Below, piece after piece: positions 43,258 to 52,236 of a stretch of 64,000 nucleotides of DNA. The notes beneath the pieces are model-generated. The model was not told the DNA's origin, searched no databases, and saw nothing but the letters and a program-made list of their open reading frames with translations. The stretch is from DASRAP01 sp035277145 (GTDB lineage: Bacteria > Gemmatimonadota > Gemmatimonadetes > Gemmatimonadales > Gemmatimonadaceae). The position numbers and the translations under genes were made by a program. How positions within the stretch are numbered: position 1 is the first letter of the stretch; the number at the start of each line of letters is the position of its first letter. The stretch lies in the NCBI GenBank assembly GCA_035277145.1, contig DATELA010000092.1, positions 1 through 64,000 on the forward strand, in the 5' to 3' direction.

Positions 43258-44556
43258 TTACGAGTTGGGGGACTTGGCTGGGGCACCTGGGCCCGCCGCG
43301 GGCGGCGCTGCTTCTTTCACAAGAGCGCCGTCACGCAGGTCGCGAATCGCCTGGTATGTCCCACCCACGATTCGCTCGCCAGCCTGCAAGCCGGAAAGCA
43401 CCTCAAAATAGCGCTCACCGGCGATCCCCACTTTTACGGGCCGGAACTGCACTTTGTTGTCCGTGCCCACGATGAACACGCCTTCGACGTCGCGCTTGCC
43501 AACCTGCACGCGCGACTGCGTTCCGCCAACCGGCGCCGGCGCCGCGTCTGGCTGCGCAATCGCTGAGTCTTCGCGAACGGTGAGTGCGATGATCGGAATC
43601 GACAGCACTTTCTTGCGGGAGTCCGTCACGACTTTCGCCGTGGCGGAAAGATCAGGTCGCGTGTCCTTCGGCGGATTCACGAGCTGGATCGTGACTTCGT
43701 AGTCGACCGCCTGGTCGCCGGCCGCCGCGTTTGTCGCGCCGCGCACGGAGCTGTTCGAGATCTCCACGACCCGTCCCGCAAACGTCGTATCCGGGAACGC
43801 GTCGATTTGCACAATCGATGAATCGCCGACGTTGATGCGAACCACGTCGGTCTCGTCCACGCGAATCTTGGTCTCCAGCACCGACATATCGGAGATCGTG
43901 AGCAGCGTGGCCGCGTCTCGATTGAGCGTACCCATGATCGCCGTTTCGCCGACTTCGACGTTCAGTCGTGTTACGCGGCCGGTCATTGGCGCGCGAATCG
44001 TCGTTCGATCGAGCTGCCACTTGGCGTCCTTGAGACCTGCTTCCGCCTGGCGCGCGCGGAACTCGGACGCTTCGCTCATGGCTGTTTGCACTTCGAGCGC
44101 CGTGCGCGCCTGCTCCATCGATTCTTCCGAGACCAGCGCCGCGTTGGTTTTGCGCATGCCCTCGAGTCGATCGAGTGAGCGTTGCGCCTGTACGAGGTTC
44201 GCGCGCGACTGCGCCTGCTCGGCGCGCGCGGACGCAACCGATGCCTCGGCTCGCTGCACTGCCGCTTCGTATTGCTGCGGGTCGATCTGAAGAAGGAACT
44301 GACCGGTCTTGACCCAGTCGCCCTCTTTCACCTCGAGCTTGGTGATCTTGCCCGTGATGTCGGCGCTGAGATCAGTCTTGGTCCGCGGCTGAACCTGACC
44401 GCTTGCGGTCACGGACGCGGTGAGGTCGCGCGATTCGACGGCTTCGATGCGCACTTCAACCGCGCCGTCGCCGCCACCGGCCATCGTCGCGCCGCCGATC
44501 GCAACAACGCCAACGACTGCGACCGCGACAATGATCCACTTTGTTCGCTTCTTCAT
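43258..44556 (-). CDS. HlyD/MacA-type periplasmic adaptor
   Basis: 432 residues. N-terminal membrane anchor (KWIIVAVAVVGVVAIGGATMA), lipoyl half-motif DLTASVTASGQVQPRTKTDLS, a long coiled-coil hairpin (about 100-190), second lipoyl part DRTTIRAPMTGRVTRL and a beta-barrel domain. This is the bridge between inner-membrane transporter and TolC in a tripartite pump. The Pro/Ala-rich tail after KEAAPPAAGPGAP is low complexity. Confidence 0.9.
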   Translation of the reverse strand: MKKRTKWIIVAVAVVGVVAIGGATMAGGGDGAVEVRIEAVESRDLTASVTASGQVQPRTKTDLSADITGKITKLEVKEGDWVKTGQFLLQIDPQQYEAAVQRAEASVASARAEQAQSRANLVQAQRSLDRLEGMRKTNAALVSEESMEQARTALEVQTAMSEASEFRARQAEAGLKDAKWQLDRTTIRAPMTGRVTRLNVEVGETAIMGTLNRDAATLLTISDMSVLETKIRVDETDVVRINVGDSSIVQIDAFPDTTFAGRVVEISNSSVRGATNAAAGDQAVDYEVTIQLVNPPKDTRPDLSATAKVVTDSRKKVLSIPIIALTVREDSAIAQPDAAPAPVGGTQSRVQVGKRDVEGVFIVGTDNKVQFRPVKVGIAGERYFEVLSGLQAGERIVGGTYQAIRDLRDGALVKEAAPPAAGPGAPAKSPNS

Positions 44557-44568
44557 TCCGTCCTCGGA

Positions 44569-45900
44569 TTAGCGCAGCGGGCGGCCGACGGCCGCTTCCA
44601 ACGCTGCGAAGGCGCGGTGATAGCCATAGATGGCGCTCAGCCGCTGGTTTTCTGCGTTCTGGTAATTGTCCGACGCGTTAGACAACTCAATGAAGCTTGC
44701 CGATCCACCCCGATAGCGTTCGCGTGCGAGGAGCATCGCCTGGCGCGCGTTGTCCACGGCTTGGCTCTGCAACCCGATCGATTGCCACGCGAGCTGAAGG
44801 TCCAGGACTGCGGTGGTCACATCGGTCGTGATCTGAAGCTCTTGCTGACGCGTCGCGTTGCGCGCGTTGGCGGTCGCAATCGTTCGGGACTGCACGTTGG
44901 CTTCGCGGTTGTACTGATTCCAGATCGGGTAGCTCAACCCGACGCTGAAATTGATCGGATTGCGATTGAAGTCGAACGGCCACGTGCGGTCCGCTCCGGT
45001 CGCGTCTGCGAGCATGTTTGTCGACCCGCCGACGCCGGTGCTGAAGCTCAACGTCGGGAACATGTACGCGGCGCCGGCCGCGCGGCGTTCGAGCGACGCA
45101 ACCATTTCGTTCGCGCGCGCCTCCGCGATATTCGGATTCGACGCCTTCGCTTGTGTGATGAGTTCGTCAGCCCTGAATGCTGGCTCTGTTGGTGCTGGCG
45201 GCTCCGTTGTGAACGCCGCTGGCCCGGGGTACGGAACGCCGATCGTTACGAACAGCGTCATTTTCGCGGCAACGGCACGGTTTCTCGCTGTGAGCGCGTT
45301 GATTTGTGCGCGACTCACGCCGAGCTCGGCCGATTTCGTGTCGAGCAGCGTTCCGGCTCCGGCGGCTTCCTTTGCTTTCGCGAGCTGCAGTTGGAGTTGC
45401 TGGCCTGCGACGAGCGAATCCTGAAGGTCGGCGGTTCGTTCGAGCTCGACCGCGGTCAGATATTGATTCGTGATCTGCAGCCGCAGTTGGTTTTCTCCCG
45501 CGGACACGTTCGCGTCGGCTGCATCGACGCGTCGGTTGGCGGTCTTCGGGGCCAGAATGCTCTGGTAGGAATAACCGAGTTGGAGGTTGATTCCGTACCC
45601 GGATGAAAGCGTGGCGGCACCGGAACCGATCGGCTGACCGGCGAAATACTCCTGACGCCCTTCGCGCCAGCCAAAGTTCAAACCAGAGCTGAGGTTTGGC
45701 CCGAGGGCCGCGTAGGCCTGCCGAACGCCGATGCGCGTCGTGTTGCGCTGGTTCACGATCTGCAGGTACTGAACGTTGTTCTGCTTCGCCAGTGCGAGAG
45801 CTTCGTTTAGCGTCAACGTTGTCGGGCGCGGCGCGGTGTTTTGGGCGACGAGCGGCGCCGAAATGAGCAGAGCAGTCGATCCGATGAGCAAACGTCGCAT
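44569..45900 (-). CDS. TolC-family outer-membrane efflux protein
   Basis: 443 residues from ATG 45900 with a signal peptide ending PLVAQN. Two repeats of the OEP fold start at LTLNEALALAKQNN and AFRADELITQAKASNPNIAEA and contain long helices for the periplasmic tunnel. First gene of the five-gene exporter operon (outer-membrane channel, adaptor, ATPase, two permeases). ATG 45951 would place 17 extra residues before the signal peptide. What the pump exports is unknown. Confidence 0.9.
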   Translation of the reverse strand: MRRLLIGSTALLISAPLVAQNTAPRPTTLTLNEALALAKQNNVQYLQIVNQRNTTRIGVRQAYAALGPNLSSGLNFGWREGRQEYFAGQPIGSGAATLSSGYGINLQLGYSYQSILAPKTANRRVDAADANVSAGENQLRLQITNQYLTAVELERTADLQDSLVAGQQLQLQLAKAKEAAGAGTLLDTKSAELGVSRAQINALTARNRAVAAKMTLFVTIGVPYPGPAAFTTEPPAPTEPAFRADELITQAKASNPNIAEARANEMVASLERRAAGAAYMFPTLSFSTGVGGSTNMLADATGADRTWPFDFNRNPINFSVGLSYPIWNQYNREANVQSRTIATANARNATRQQELQITTDVTTAVLDLQLAWQSIGLQSQAVDNARQAMLLARERYRGGSASFIELSNASDNYQNAENQRLSAIYGYHRAFAALEAAVGRPLR

Positions 45901-45971
45901 TGTCCGGTGCGTCTCAGGTAGTGGCGGGCGACCGTACGCTCGGCCGCTCACCTCGGTTTCAGGGCTAGTAT

Positions 45972-45989
45972 CGGCGGAAAGTGCCGCCG
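45972..45989 (-). terminator. Small hairpin after the exported hypothetical gene
   Basis: CGGCGG and CCGCCG pair around a 6 nt loop, a few bases past the stop codon of the - strand gene at 45994. No U tract follows. It also lies in the promoter region of the TolC gene, so a regulatory role is possible. Confidence 0.35.
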
Positions 45990-45993
45990 AGCT

Positions 45994-46677
45994 TTACCGC
46001 GGAGCTTCGTCGCGAACTGCGGTAAAGCCTCGCGATGCCACGTGCAGGCGAAGCACTCGACCTGCGGCATCTACCCAAAGGTCGGTCGCGGCGCCCCCGG
46101 CGACGGCGACTATTAGGTGTCGTGAGGGCAGGGTTCCGTTGCCTATCTCGACGTTCGCCTCGCCGCGCCGAGTCACAACGACCGATTCACGCGTGAGGCG
46201 ACGCGGTACAACGACCGGAACTGTCCCGCCGGATGACGCCGCGCGCGCCACAAAGTAGAAATGGTGGACCACGTCGTCGTCCAGCACGACGCTGCTGGCG
46301 TCGAGCGGCAAGTCACGTTCAGTCGTCCGCCCGCCATCCACTGCAACGCGCCCGCTGAACCGCGCCCCACGCGCCATTGCCTGAACAACGGTTGTCCGGC
46401 GCGCGCCGGCCACGCTCGCGAGTTCGTACGCCAGCGGCCGGCCGTCGCCGTCCGTTTTGAGCATCGGCTCGAACCGCTTGTCATTCCGCACGATGTTGGC
46501 TGATGCCACCAGCTGGGTCGCGCCACCGACCTGCGTTTGCTTGATCGAAAACTGCTCCCGTCCGACCCGCTGGTTGTTGACGTAGAGCGTGAAGCTGCCC
46601 TCGTCCACGGTGGTCTGTTGGGCGAACACACCCGGCGCCGACATCAGCGCCACCGCGAGCAGGGGGAGTCGCAGCAT
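45994..46677 (-). CDS. Exported protein of unknown function
   Basis: 227 residues, signal peptide ending PGVFAQ. The rest is predicted to be all-beta (GSFTLYVNNQRVGREQFSIKQ, LPLDASSVVLDDDVVHHFYF, LWVDAAGRVLRLHV), the pattern of DUF3108/DUF6134-like lipocalin-type exported proteins, though I cannot confirm the family. It has no cysteine. A TATAAC box lies 7 nt before the ATG. It is divergent from the giant kinase gene. Confidence 0.6.
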   Translation of the reverse strand: MLRLPLLAVALMSAPGVFAQQTTVDEGSFTLYVNNQRVGREQFSIKQTQVGGATQLVASANIVRNDKRFEPMLKTDGDGRPLAYELASVAGARRTTVVQAMARGARFSGRVAVDGGRTTERDLPLDASSVVLDDDVVHHFYFVARAASSGGTVPVVVPRRLTRESVVVTRRGEANVEIGNGTLPSRHLIVAVAGGAATDLWVDAAGRVLRLHVASRGFTAVRDEAPR

Positions 46678-46684
46678 GCCGCAA

Positions 46685-46690
46685 GTTATA
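46685..46690 (-). promoter_or_regulatory. -10-like box 7 nt before the exported hypothetical gene
   Basis: On the - strand TATAAC is followed by 7 nt (ttgcggc) and the ATG at 46677. No Shine-Dalgarno site is present. Confidence 0.5.
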
Positions 46691-46733
46691 CGCGGCTGGG
46701 GACCGGCGTGGTCCCGGGACGTCAGCCGCGGGG

Positions 46734-46739
46734 TATACT
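46734..46739 (+). promoter_or_regulatory. -10 box 9 nt before the histidine kinase start
   Basis: TATACT is followed by 9 nt (ccgagtcga) and the ATG at 46749, predicting a leader of 0-3 nt. Confidence 0.45.
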
Positions 46740-46748
46740 CCGAGTCGA

Positions 46749-49700
46749 ATGCCCAATACCGGCCTCCCGAGTTCGCGCAGCCGCACTCGCGACGACCGCC
46801 GCGTGCTGCTGGTGCTGCACGCGATCATTGTCGTCTCGCTGGCCATTTGGGTACGCACGCTGAGCGTCAGTGCCGGCGCGCTCGCCGCGCTCGCCGCAAC
46901 CGGAGCCGCGGCGATCACCTGGCGCGGAGGGCGGTGGCTGGCGACGATCGCTCTCGCGGCAGTCGGCGTTGCGAACGCTATGCTCGTCGCGGGCAACGCG
47001 CGCGACCGGGGCATTATCGAGCGAGATGCCGCGCGGTCGCCAGAAGAACGCAACGCGCCATACGAGCGCGCGCTGGTCGACGCCATCAATACCACCGACC
47101 GCATGCTGACGCGGATCGCGGATTCTGCGGCGTCGGGCATGCCGCCAAAACGGCTGCCGCAGACTGAAACGTCCGACGTCGGCTTCGTTACCTACAGCAT
47201 GGACGGCCGGCCGCTGTTTTGGGACGGGCGTGCTCCGGTTCCGACAAACCGGGTGTGGGAGCAGAGTGGCGTGATCGTGACCCCGCTGTATTACGTGCAG
47301 TACGCGGCGTCGGTGAAGGGTGCGCTTCGGTCCGTCGCTACGAGTGTTCTGGCCACGGTTCCGCCCGCTGACCGCCTCGCGCATTCGCTGACGCGCGCGG
47401 TCGGTGCGCCGCACGGTGTCACGTATCAGATCGACGTCGGACCCGGCTATGGCGGCGGTGGCGGCGCGATTGTGGACCTGGGAGGCTCGCGGCTTCGCAT
47501 CCGCGCGCACGTGCCGGACGCGCAAACGCTGCTGATCGAGGCGAACGAACGCGCGCGAACCAAGGGCACAGTGCTGTTGCTGATCGCAACGACGATCGCG
47601 CTTGCCATTCTGTGGCGTCGCGCGGAGAGACTGCCGGAGCGACTCCTCGCGATTTCGCTGCCGCTCGCCGCAATCGCGATCGTTCCGCTGAACAGGCTGT
47701 CGAATGTCACGCGGCTGCTCGATCCGTCGACGTACTATGTGCCGGTCGGCGGTCCGTTCACGGCGTCGGTTGGCGCGCTTGCACTGACGAGCGCGCTCGT
47801 GCTCTTCGCGGTCATGGCCGGACTCCGCGATCGCATGCACCCGCGACGCCGCTGGGTAGCGGGGGTCGCGGTGCTTGTGATCGCGGTGGGCGGCCCGTTC
47901 CTGCTGCGCGATCTCGCGCGCGGTGTTGCCATGCCGCCCGACGGTGCCACGACGGGTCTGTGGCTCGCGTGGGAACTGGCGTTGTTTCTCGCGGCAACAT
48001 CGCTCCTGATCGCGGGCGTGTGGGCCGGCCAGTGGGCGCTCGGCGCACGTCGCGGGCTGCCGCTGTGGATTGCGCCGCTGATTGCGGCGGGTGCCACGGC
48101 GATTGGTCCGTTGCTGCTGTTGTGGACGGGTTCCGCGCGTTGGCCGGCGTGGTACCTGCCGCTGTGGGTGCTCGCGATTGCTGCGCTCGCGTTTGCGCGC
48201 CGTTCGCGTGCCGTGCTGTTCCCCGGCGCGATTGTCGCTGCGTGCGGCGCGACGATCCTGCTGTGGGGCGTCACGCTGCGGGAGCGGATCGAGCTGGCGG
48301 CGGAGGACGTAGCGAATCTCGGAACCATCGACGCGGGCACTTCAGCGCTCGTGCAACGCTTTGCGAGGGATCTCGCGAGCGCGCCACCGCCTACGTCACG
48401 CGCCGATCTGCTCGCGCGGTATGCGTCAGCCGATCTGTCGGCGGTGAATCATCCAGTGTCGCTCGGTCATTGGCCGATCGCGGGCACACCGGTGTTCCTG
48501 TCGCTGCTTGGCGGCGATGTCGCGCAGGACGACGTCGCCCGGGTCGTCGCTGAAGCGCGCGTTACCGGCGAAATCCGCGTGCGCGAGTTGCCGCCGTCAC
48601 CGGTGACGACGTGGGTGCTCGCCGTCCCGCACAGCGGCGGCGAGGTGACAACGGCGGTCATTCGTGCACGGACGCGACTCATCCAGGCGAAACCGTTCAC
48701 GGAACTGTTCGGTCTGTCACCTCCGTCGGCACAACCGCCGTATCAGCTCGCCGACATGGGGCCCGTGGTCGGCGTGGACACGACGCACACACGCTGGGTG
48801 ATTCGCGGTTCACACTTTCATGCGGACTGGACGTTGCCGGCGGGCGACGGCGCGCGCGTGCGGGTGAACGCCAGCGTTCCGCTCGATCCGCTCGAGACAC
48901 TGTATCCGCGCGGCGCGCTGGTCATTCTGCTGGACCTGGCTGTGGTCCTCATGCTGTTCGCCATCGACTTGCTCGCGGACGGCGCGTTGTGGCGCTGGAT
49001 GCGCGGCCGGCGAGCGCAGTGGCAACGCAGCTTCCGCCTCAACTTGACGCTGGCCTTGTTCGCGTTCTTCGTCGTGCCGGCACTCGCGTTTGCCGCGTGG
49101 TCGTATCGCCGGCTGCAGGATGACGATCGCGCGGCGCGCGAACTGTTGGTGCGCGAGTCGCTGCGCCCCGCGTCAGCGCTGACGGACACGAGCCTCGTGA
49201 CGCGCGTCGAGTATCTGCCCGGCGATGTGCCGTTCTTTGTGTATCGCGGCGGCGAACTCGTGACCGCTTCCGATTCGCTGCTCGTTTCCGTTGCGCCGAT
49301 GGGTTTGTGGCTGATCCAGCCGGTTGTCGATCTGTTAAAGGAAGGCGAAGAACTCGTGGCGGCCGCACCAATCGCCGTCGCTGGCCGCGAGACGTTGTTC
49401 GGCTTCCGCTCGCTGACCACACGCGCGCCGCAGGTTGTCGCCGCTGTGCCCGCACGGCGCGGCGATGCGACACTCGACAAGCGCCGCAGCGACCTCGGCG
49501 TTCTTGTTGTGCTCGCGACGGTCCTCGGCGCGCTCGCGGCGCTCGGCTTGAGCGGCGTTGCGGCACGACAACTCGCGCGACCAATCGGTGCGTTGCGCGG
49601 CGCCGCGATGGCGGTCGCCGGCGGGAGTCGCGCGCCGCTCGATGCATCGGAAGCGCCGGCGGAATTCGTTCCGGTGTTTCGCGCGTTCGACAAGATGGCC

Positions 49701-50417
49701 ACCGATCTCGCGACGAGTGAATCGCAACTGTCGCGCGCGGAGCGTGTGTTCGCGTGGGGCGAAATGGCGCGTCAAGTCGCGCACGAAATCAAGAATCCGC
49801 TGACGCCGATTCGTCTTGGCGTGCAGCACTTGCTGCGCGCGTGGCACGATGCGCGTCCAGACTTCGGAACGATTCTGCAGGAGAATTCGGCGCGCGTGCT
49901 TCGCGAGATCGATCACCTCGACGCAACGGCGCGGTCATTCAGCCGCTACGGGACGACTCCCAGCGAACCGTCGCGCGTTGATTCGGTCGATGTCGCGGCG
50001 GTCGCGCGCGACGTCGCCGCGCTGGAAGCGCTCGGCGGCAATGGTCATCGCTGGACGGCGATTGGCGCGGACGGACCGTGCTGGGCGCGCGCGCGCGCGG
50101 ACGAGCTCCGCGAGGTCCTGCTCAACCTCTGCGAGAACGCGCGCCTTGCCGGTGCGACCAACGTCGAACTGCACATCGAGCGAAGCAACGAACATGTCAC
50201 GCTTGCTGTCATCGACAACGGCGAGGGTATCGCGCCAAACATTCGGGCGCGCGTGTTCGATCCGCATTTTTCGACGCGCACGTCGGGCAGCGGGCTCGGT
50301 CTCGCCATCAGCCGCCGGCTCGTCGAAGGCTGGGGTGGGAGCATCGACCTCACCAGCGAACACGCGATCGGGACAACGGTCGAGCTGCGACTCGAGCCGG
50401 CGGAGCCGCCTGCGTAA
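46749..50417 (+). CDS. Very large NtrY-like membrane histidine kinase
   Basis: 1222 residues. Two N-terminal helices, an extracytoplasmic segment to about 270, then a block of roughly eight membrane helices (about 275-530), a second extracytoplasmic region, another helix near 735, a further sensor segment, a helix plus HAMP at about 915-985, the HisKA phospho-acceptor H1012 in ARQVAHEIKNPLTPI, and an HATPase with NLCENARLAG, DNGEGIAP and GSGLGLAISRRLVEG. HEIKNPLTPI and the HAMP layout are NtrY-like, but NtrY is usually about 700 residues. No response regulator gene is adjacent, so its partner is elsewhere or is the kinase that follows. Confidence 0.85.
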   Translation: MPNTGLPSSRSRTRDDRRVLLVLHAIIVVSLAIWVRTLSVSAGALAALAATGAAAITWRGGRWLATIALAAVGVANAMLVAGNARDRGIIERDAARSPEERNAPYERALVDAINTTDRMLTRIADSAASGMPPKRLPQTETSDVGFVTYSMDGRPLFWDGRAPVPTNRVWEQSGVIVTPLYYVQYAASVKGALRSVATSVLATVPPADRLAHSLTRAVGAPHGVTYQIDVGPGYGGGGGAIVDLGGSRLRIRAHVPDAQTLLIEANERARTKGTVLLLIATTIALAILWRRAERLPERLLAISLPLAAIAIVPLNRLSNVTRLLDPSTYYVPVGGPFTASVGALALTSALVLFAVMAGLRDRMHPRRRWVAGVAVLVIAVGGPFLLRDLARGVAMPPDGATTGLWLAWELALFLAATSLLIAGVWAGQWALGARRGLPLWIAPLIAAGATAIGPLLLLWTGSARWPAWYLPLWVLAIAALAFARRSRAVLFPGAIVAACGATILLWGVTLRERIELAAEDVANLGTIDAGTSALVQRFARDLASAPPPTSRADLLARYASADLSAVNHPVSLGHWPIAGTPVFLSLLGGDVAQDDVARVVAEARVTGEIRVRELPPSPVTTWVLAVPHSGGEVTTAVIRARTRLIQAKPFTELFGLSPPSAQPPYQLADMGPVVGVDTTHTRWVIRGSHFHADWTLPAGDGARVRVNASVPLDPLETLYPRGALVILLDLAVVLMLFAIDLLADGALWRWMRGRRAQWQRSFRLNLTLALFAFFVVPALAFAAWSYRRLQDDDRAARELLVRESLRPASALTDTSLVTRVEYLPGDVPFFVYRGGELVTASDSLLVSVAPMGLWLIQPVVDLLKEGEELVAAAPIAVAGRETLFGFRSLTTRAPQVVAAVPARRGDATLDKRRSDLGVLVVLATVLGALAALGLSGVAARQLARPIGALRGAAMAVAGGSRAPLDASEAPAEFVPVFRAFDKMATDLATSESQLSRAERVFAWGEMARQVAHEIKNPLTPIRLGVQHLLRAWHDARPDFGTILQENSARVLREIDHLDATARSFSRYGTTPSEPSRVDSVDVAAVARDVAALEALGGNGHRWTAIGADGPCWARARADELREVLLNLCENARLAGATNVELHIERSNEHVTLAVIDNGEGIAPNIRARVFDPHFSTRTSGSGLGLAISRRLVEGWGGSIDLTSEHAIGTTVELRLEPAEPPA

Positions 50418-50438
50418 CTGCGCGCCCGCGAGTCATTG

Positions 50439-50444
50439 TAGTTT
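50439..50444 (+). promoter_or_regulatory. -10-like box 9 nt before the pseudokinase-kinase start
   Basis: TAGTTT is followed by 9 nt (tcgccacgc) and the ATG at 50454; the 36 nt gap after the histidine kinase has no ribosome-binding site. Confidence 0.3.
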
Positions 50445-50453
50445 TCGCCACGC

Positions 50454-52166
50454 ATGAGTTCTTTCACCGGCACCGGCCCGCGCAGGATCAACGCCGAGCG
50501 CGGCCCGCATCGGTTTCTCGTCGGCATTGCGCCACATCTGCAGGACTGGGAACTGCCCCCCGGCTGGCGGTGGGGCGAGCACGGCGTGTTGTCGGAATTT
50601 CGCCACGCGCAGGAAGTCATCGATGCGTTTGGACGTTCACTCGCGCTCATTACATCGCCCGATCCAGCGGCGGCGCACTGGTTGTTCGAAGAAGCGAAGC
50701 ACCTCGCACACCTGAACCATCCGTTGTTTCCGACGACGTACCACCATTGGACGCGATTTCGCGAGAGTAAGCGCGGCCCCGGTTATCTCCGGCGATGGGT
50801 TGCGGGCGAAACGGTCGGCGATCGTTTGCGACGAACCGGTGCGGCGCAGGCACCCGAAGTCATTCGCGTGATGCGCACCGTGGGCTCGGGCCTCGCGTAT
50901 TTGCACGACACCGGCACGCAACACGGTGCAGTCGCGCCGGACAAACTCTACATCACTCCCGCCGGACGTTACTGGTTGCTGGGTTGGCAGTTCGCGGTTG
51001 GGCCGGCGGTGGTGGCTGCAGGCGCGCGGCCCGATCCAGTGTGGGTGCCGGGTCCACCGGAGTGGGGCAGTGACTGGTGTCCCACGCGCGCGAGCGATCA
51101 GTGGCAACTCGGCGCGCTGTGTTTCGCGATGCTCGCGGGCGAGTTGCCGCCGCGTACGGACGTTCCGCCGATTTACCTCGTGCGTCCCGAGTTTCCGCAC
51201 TCGATTGCGCAACTCATCGAGAAGATGTTGCACGAAGATCCCGCGGAGCGCTTCGAGAGCGTCGGTGAAATGCTTCGCAACCTCGAGCGCATCGCGCCAT
51301 CCGCACTCGCGGTCAGTGTCACGGATGACCTTGGCGAGACCGACGCCGAATCGGACGAGCAACGCTTGCGATGGGCGACGGGCGTGGACTATGAGGTCGT
51401 CGCGCGGCTCGGTAGCGGTACGTTCGGTTCGGTGTGGCGCGTTCGCGATCTGTCGCTCGAACGTGAGGTCGCGCTCAAGATGTTGCACCAGCGCGTGTCG
51501 GATAACGAAGAAACCATTGCGCGCTTCACGCGCGAAGCGCGATTGGCGGCGCGACTGCAACATCCCGCGATCGTGCCGGTGTTTTCACTCGATCGGCGCG
51601 GCGACGTCGTGTGGTACACGATGGAACTCGAAGAAGGCGGATCGCTCGCGGATCTCGTGACGCGCACTGGTCCGCGTTTGCTCGGCGAAATCGCCGATCA
51701 GGTGGACAACATTCTCGACGCGCTCGCAGTCGCGCACGCGAGCGGAATCATTCACCGCGACCTCAAGCCCGAAAACATTCTCATCGATCGCTACCGCAAT
51801 TGGCGCATCGCCGATTTCGGAATTGCCAACGCATTCGGTGAAGAGCACGCGGGCGCGAGCGGTACGCCGTCATATGCGGCGCCCGAACAATTGCTGGGTG
51901 AGCCGCAAGGACCGACGGTCGACGTATACGGCGCGGCGGCCATTGTGCACTTCGCGCTTGCCGGGAAACCGCCGTACAGCGGGTCCGATGCGCCGACCGT
52001 TCTCGCGCAGCAACTGCAAGGCAAGCTCGATCTCGGGTCTTTCGCCGCAGATCTTTCCGAATGGCTGTCAAAAGGACTCGCGACGGACCCTTCGCGCCGA
52101 TTCGCCGACGCCGTTGCCGCGCAACGTGAATGGAAACACGTCGTGCGCCACGTGTCGCGCGCGTAG
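50454..52166 (+). CDS. Pseudokinase-kinase fusion, Ser/Thr protein kinase
   Basis: 570 residues, no membrane helix. Residues about 58-285 follow a protein-kinase plan (EEAKHLAHLNHP, LAYLHDTGTQHG, SDQWQLGALCFAMLAGELPP) but the glycine loop and lysine are missing, HRD reads HGA (157-159) and DFG reads LGW (176-178), so this half should be inactive. Residues 312-570 are a complete Hanks-type kinase: GSGTFGSV loop 320-327, K342, HRDLKPEN 434-441, DFG 454-456, and APEQ. The N-terminal half likely regulates the C-terminal one. The gene directly follows the histidine kinase, suggesting a shared signalling path. Confidence 0.88.
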   Translation: MSSFTGTGPRRINAERGPHRFLVGIAPHLQDWELPPGWRWGEHGVLSEFRHAQEVIDAFGRSLALITSPDPAAAHWLFEEAKHLAHLNHPLFPTTYHHWTRFRESKRGPGYLRRWVAGETVGDRLRRTGAAQAPEVIRVMRTVGSGLAYLHDTGTQHGAVAPDKLYITPAGRYWLLGWQFAVGPAVVAAGARPDPVWVPGPPEWGSDWCPTRASDQWQLGALCFAMLAGELPPRTDVPPIYLVRPEFPHSIAQLIEKMLHEDPAERFESVGEMLRNLERIAPSALAVSVTDDLGETDAESDEQRLRWATGVDYEVVARLGSGTFGSVWRVRDLSLEREVALKMLHQRVSDNEETIARFTREARLAARLQHPAIVPVFSLDRRGDVVWYTMELEEGGSLADLVTRTGPRLLGEIADQVDNILDALAVAHASGIIHRDLKPENILIDRYRNWRIADFGIANAFGEEHAGASGTPSYAAPEQLLGEPQGPTVDVYGAAAIVHFALAGKPPYSGSDAPTVLAQQLQGKLDLGSFAADLSEWLSKGLATDPSRRFADAVAAQREWKHVVRHVSRA

Positions 52167-52236
52167 TTACGCGCCGCACACGGCGGTTTAAGATTACTCT
52201 CCCTTCTACACAGATACACGCAACCACTCCATCACG

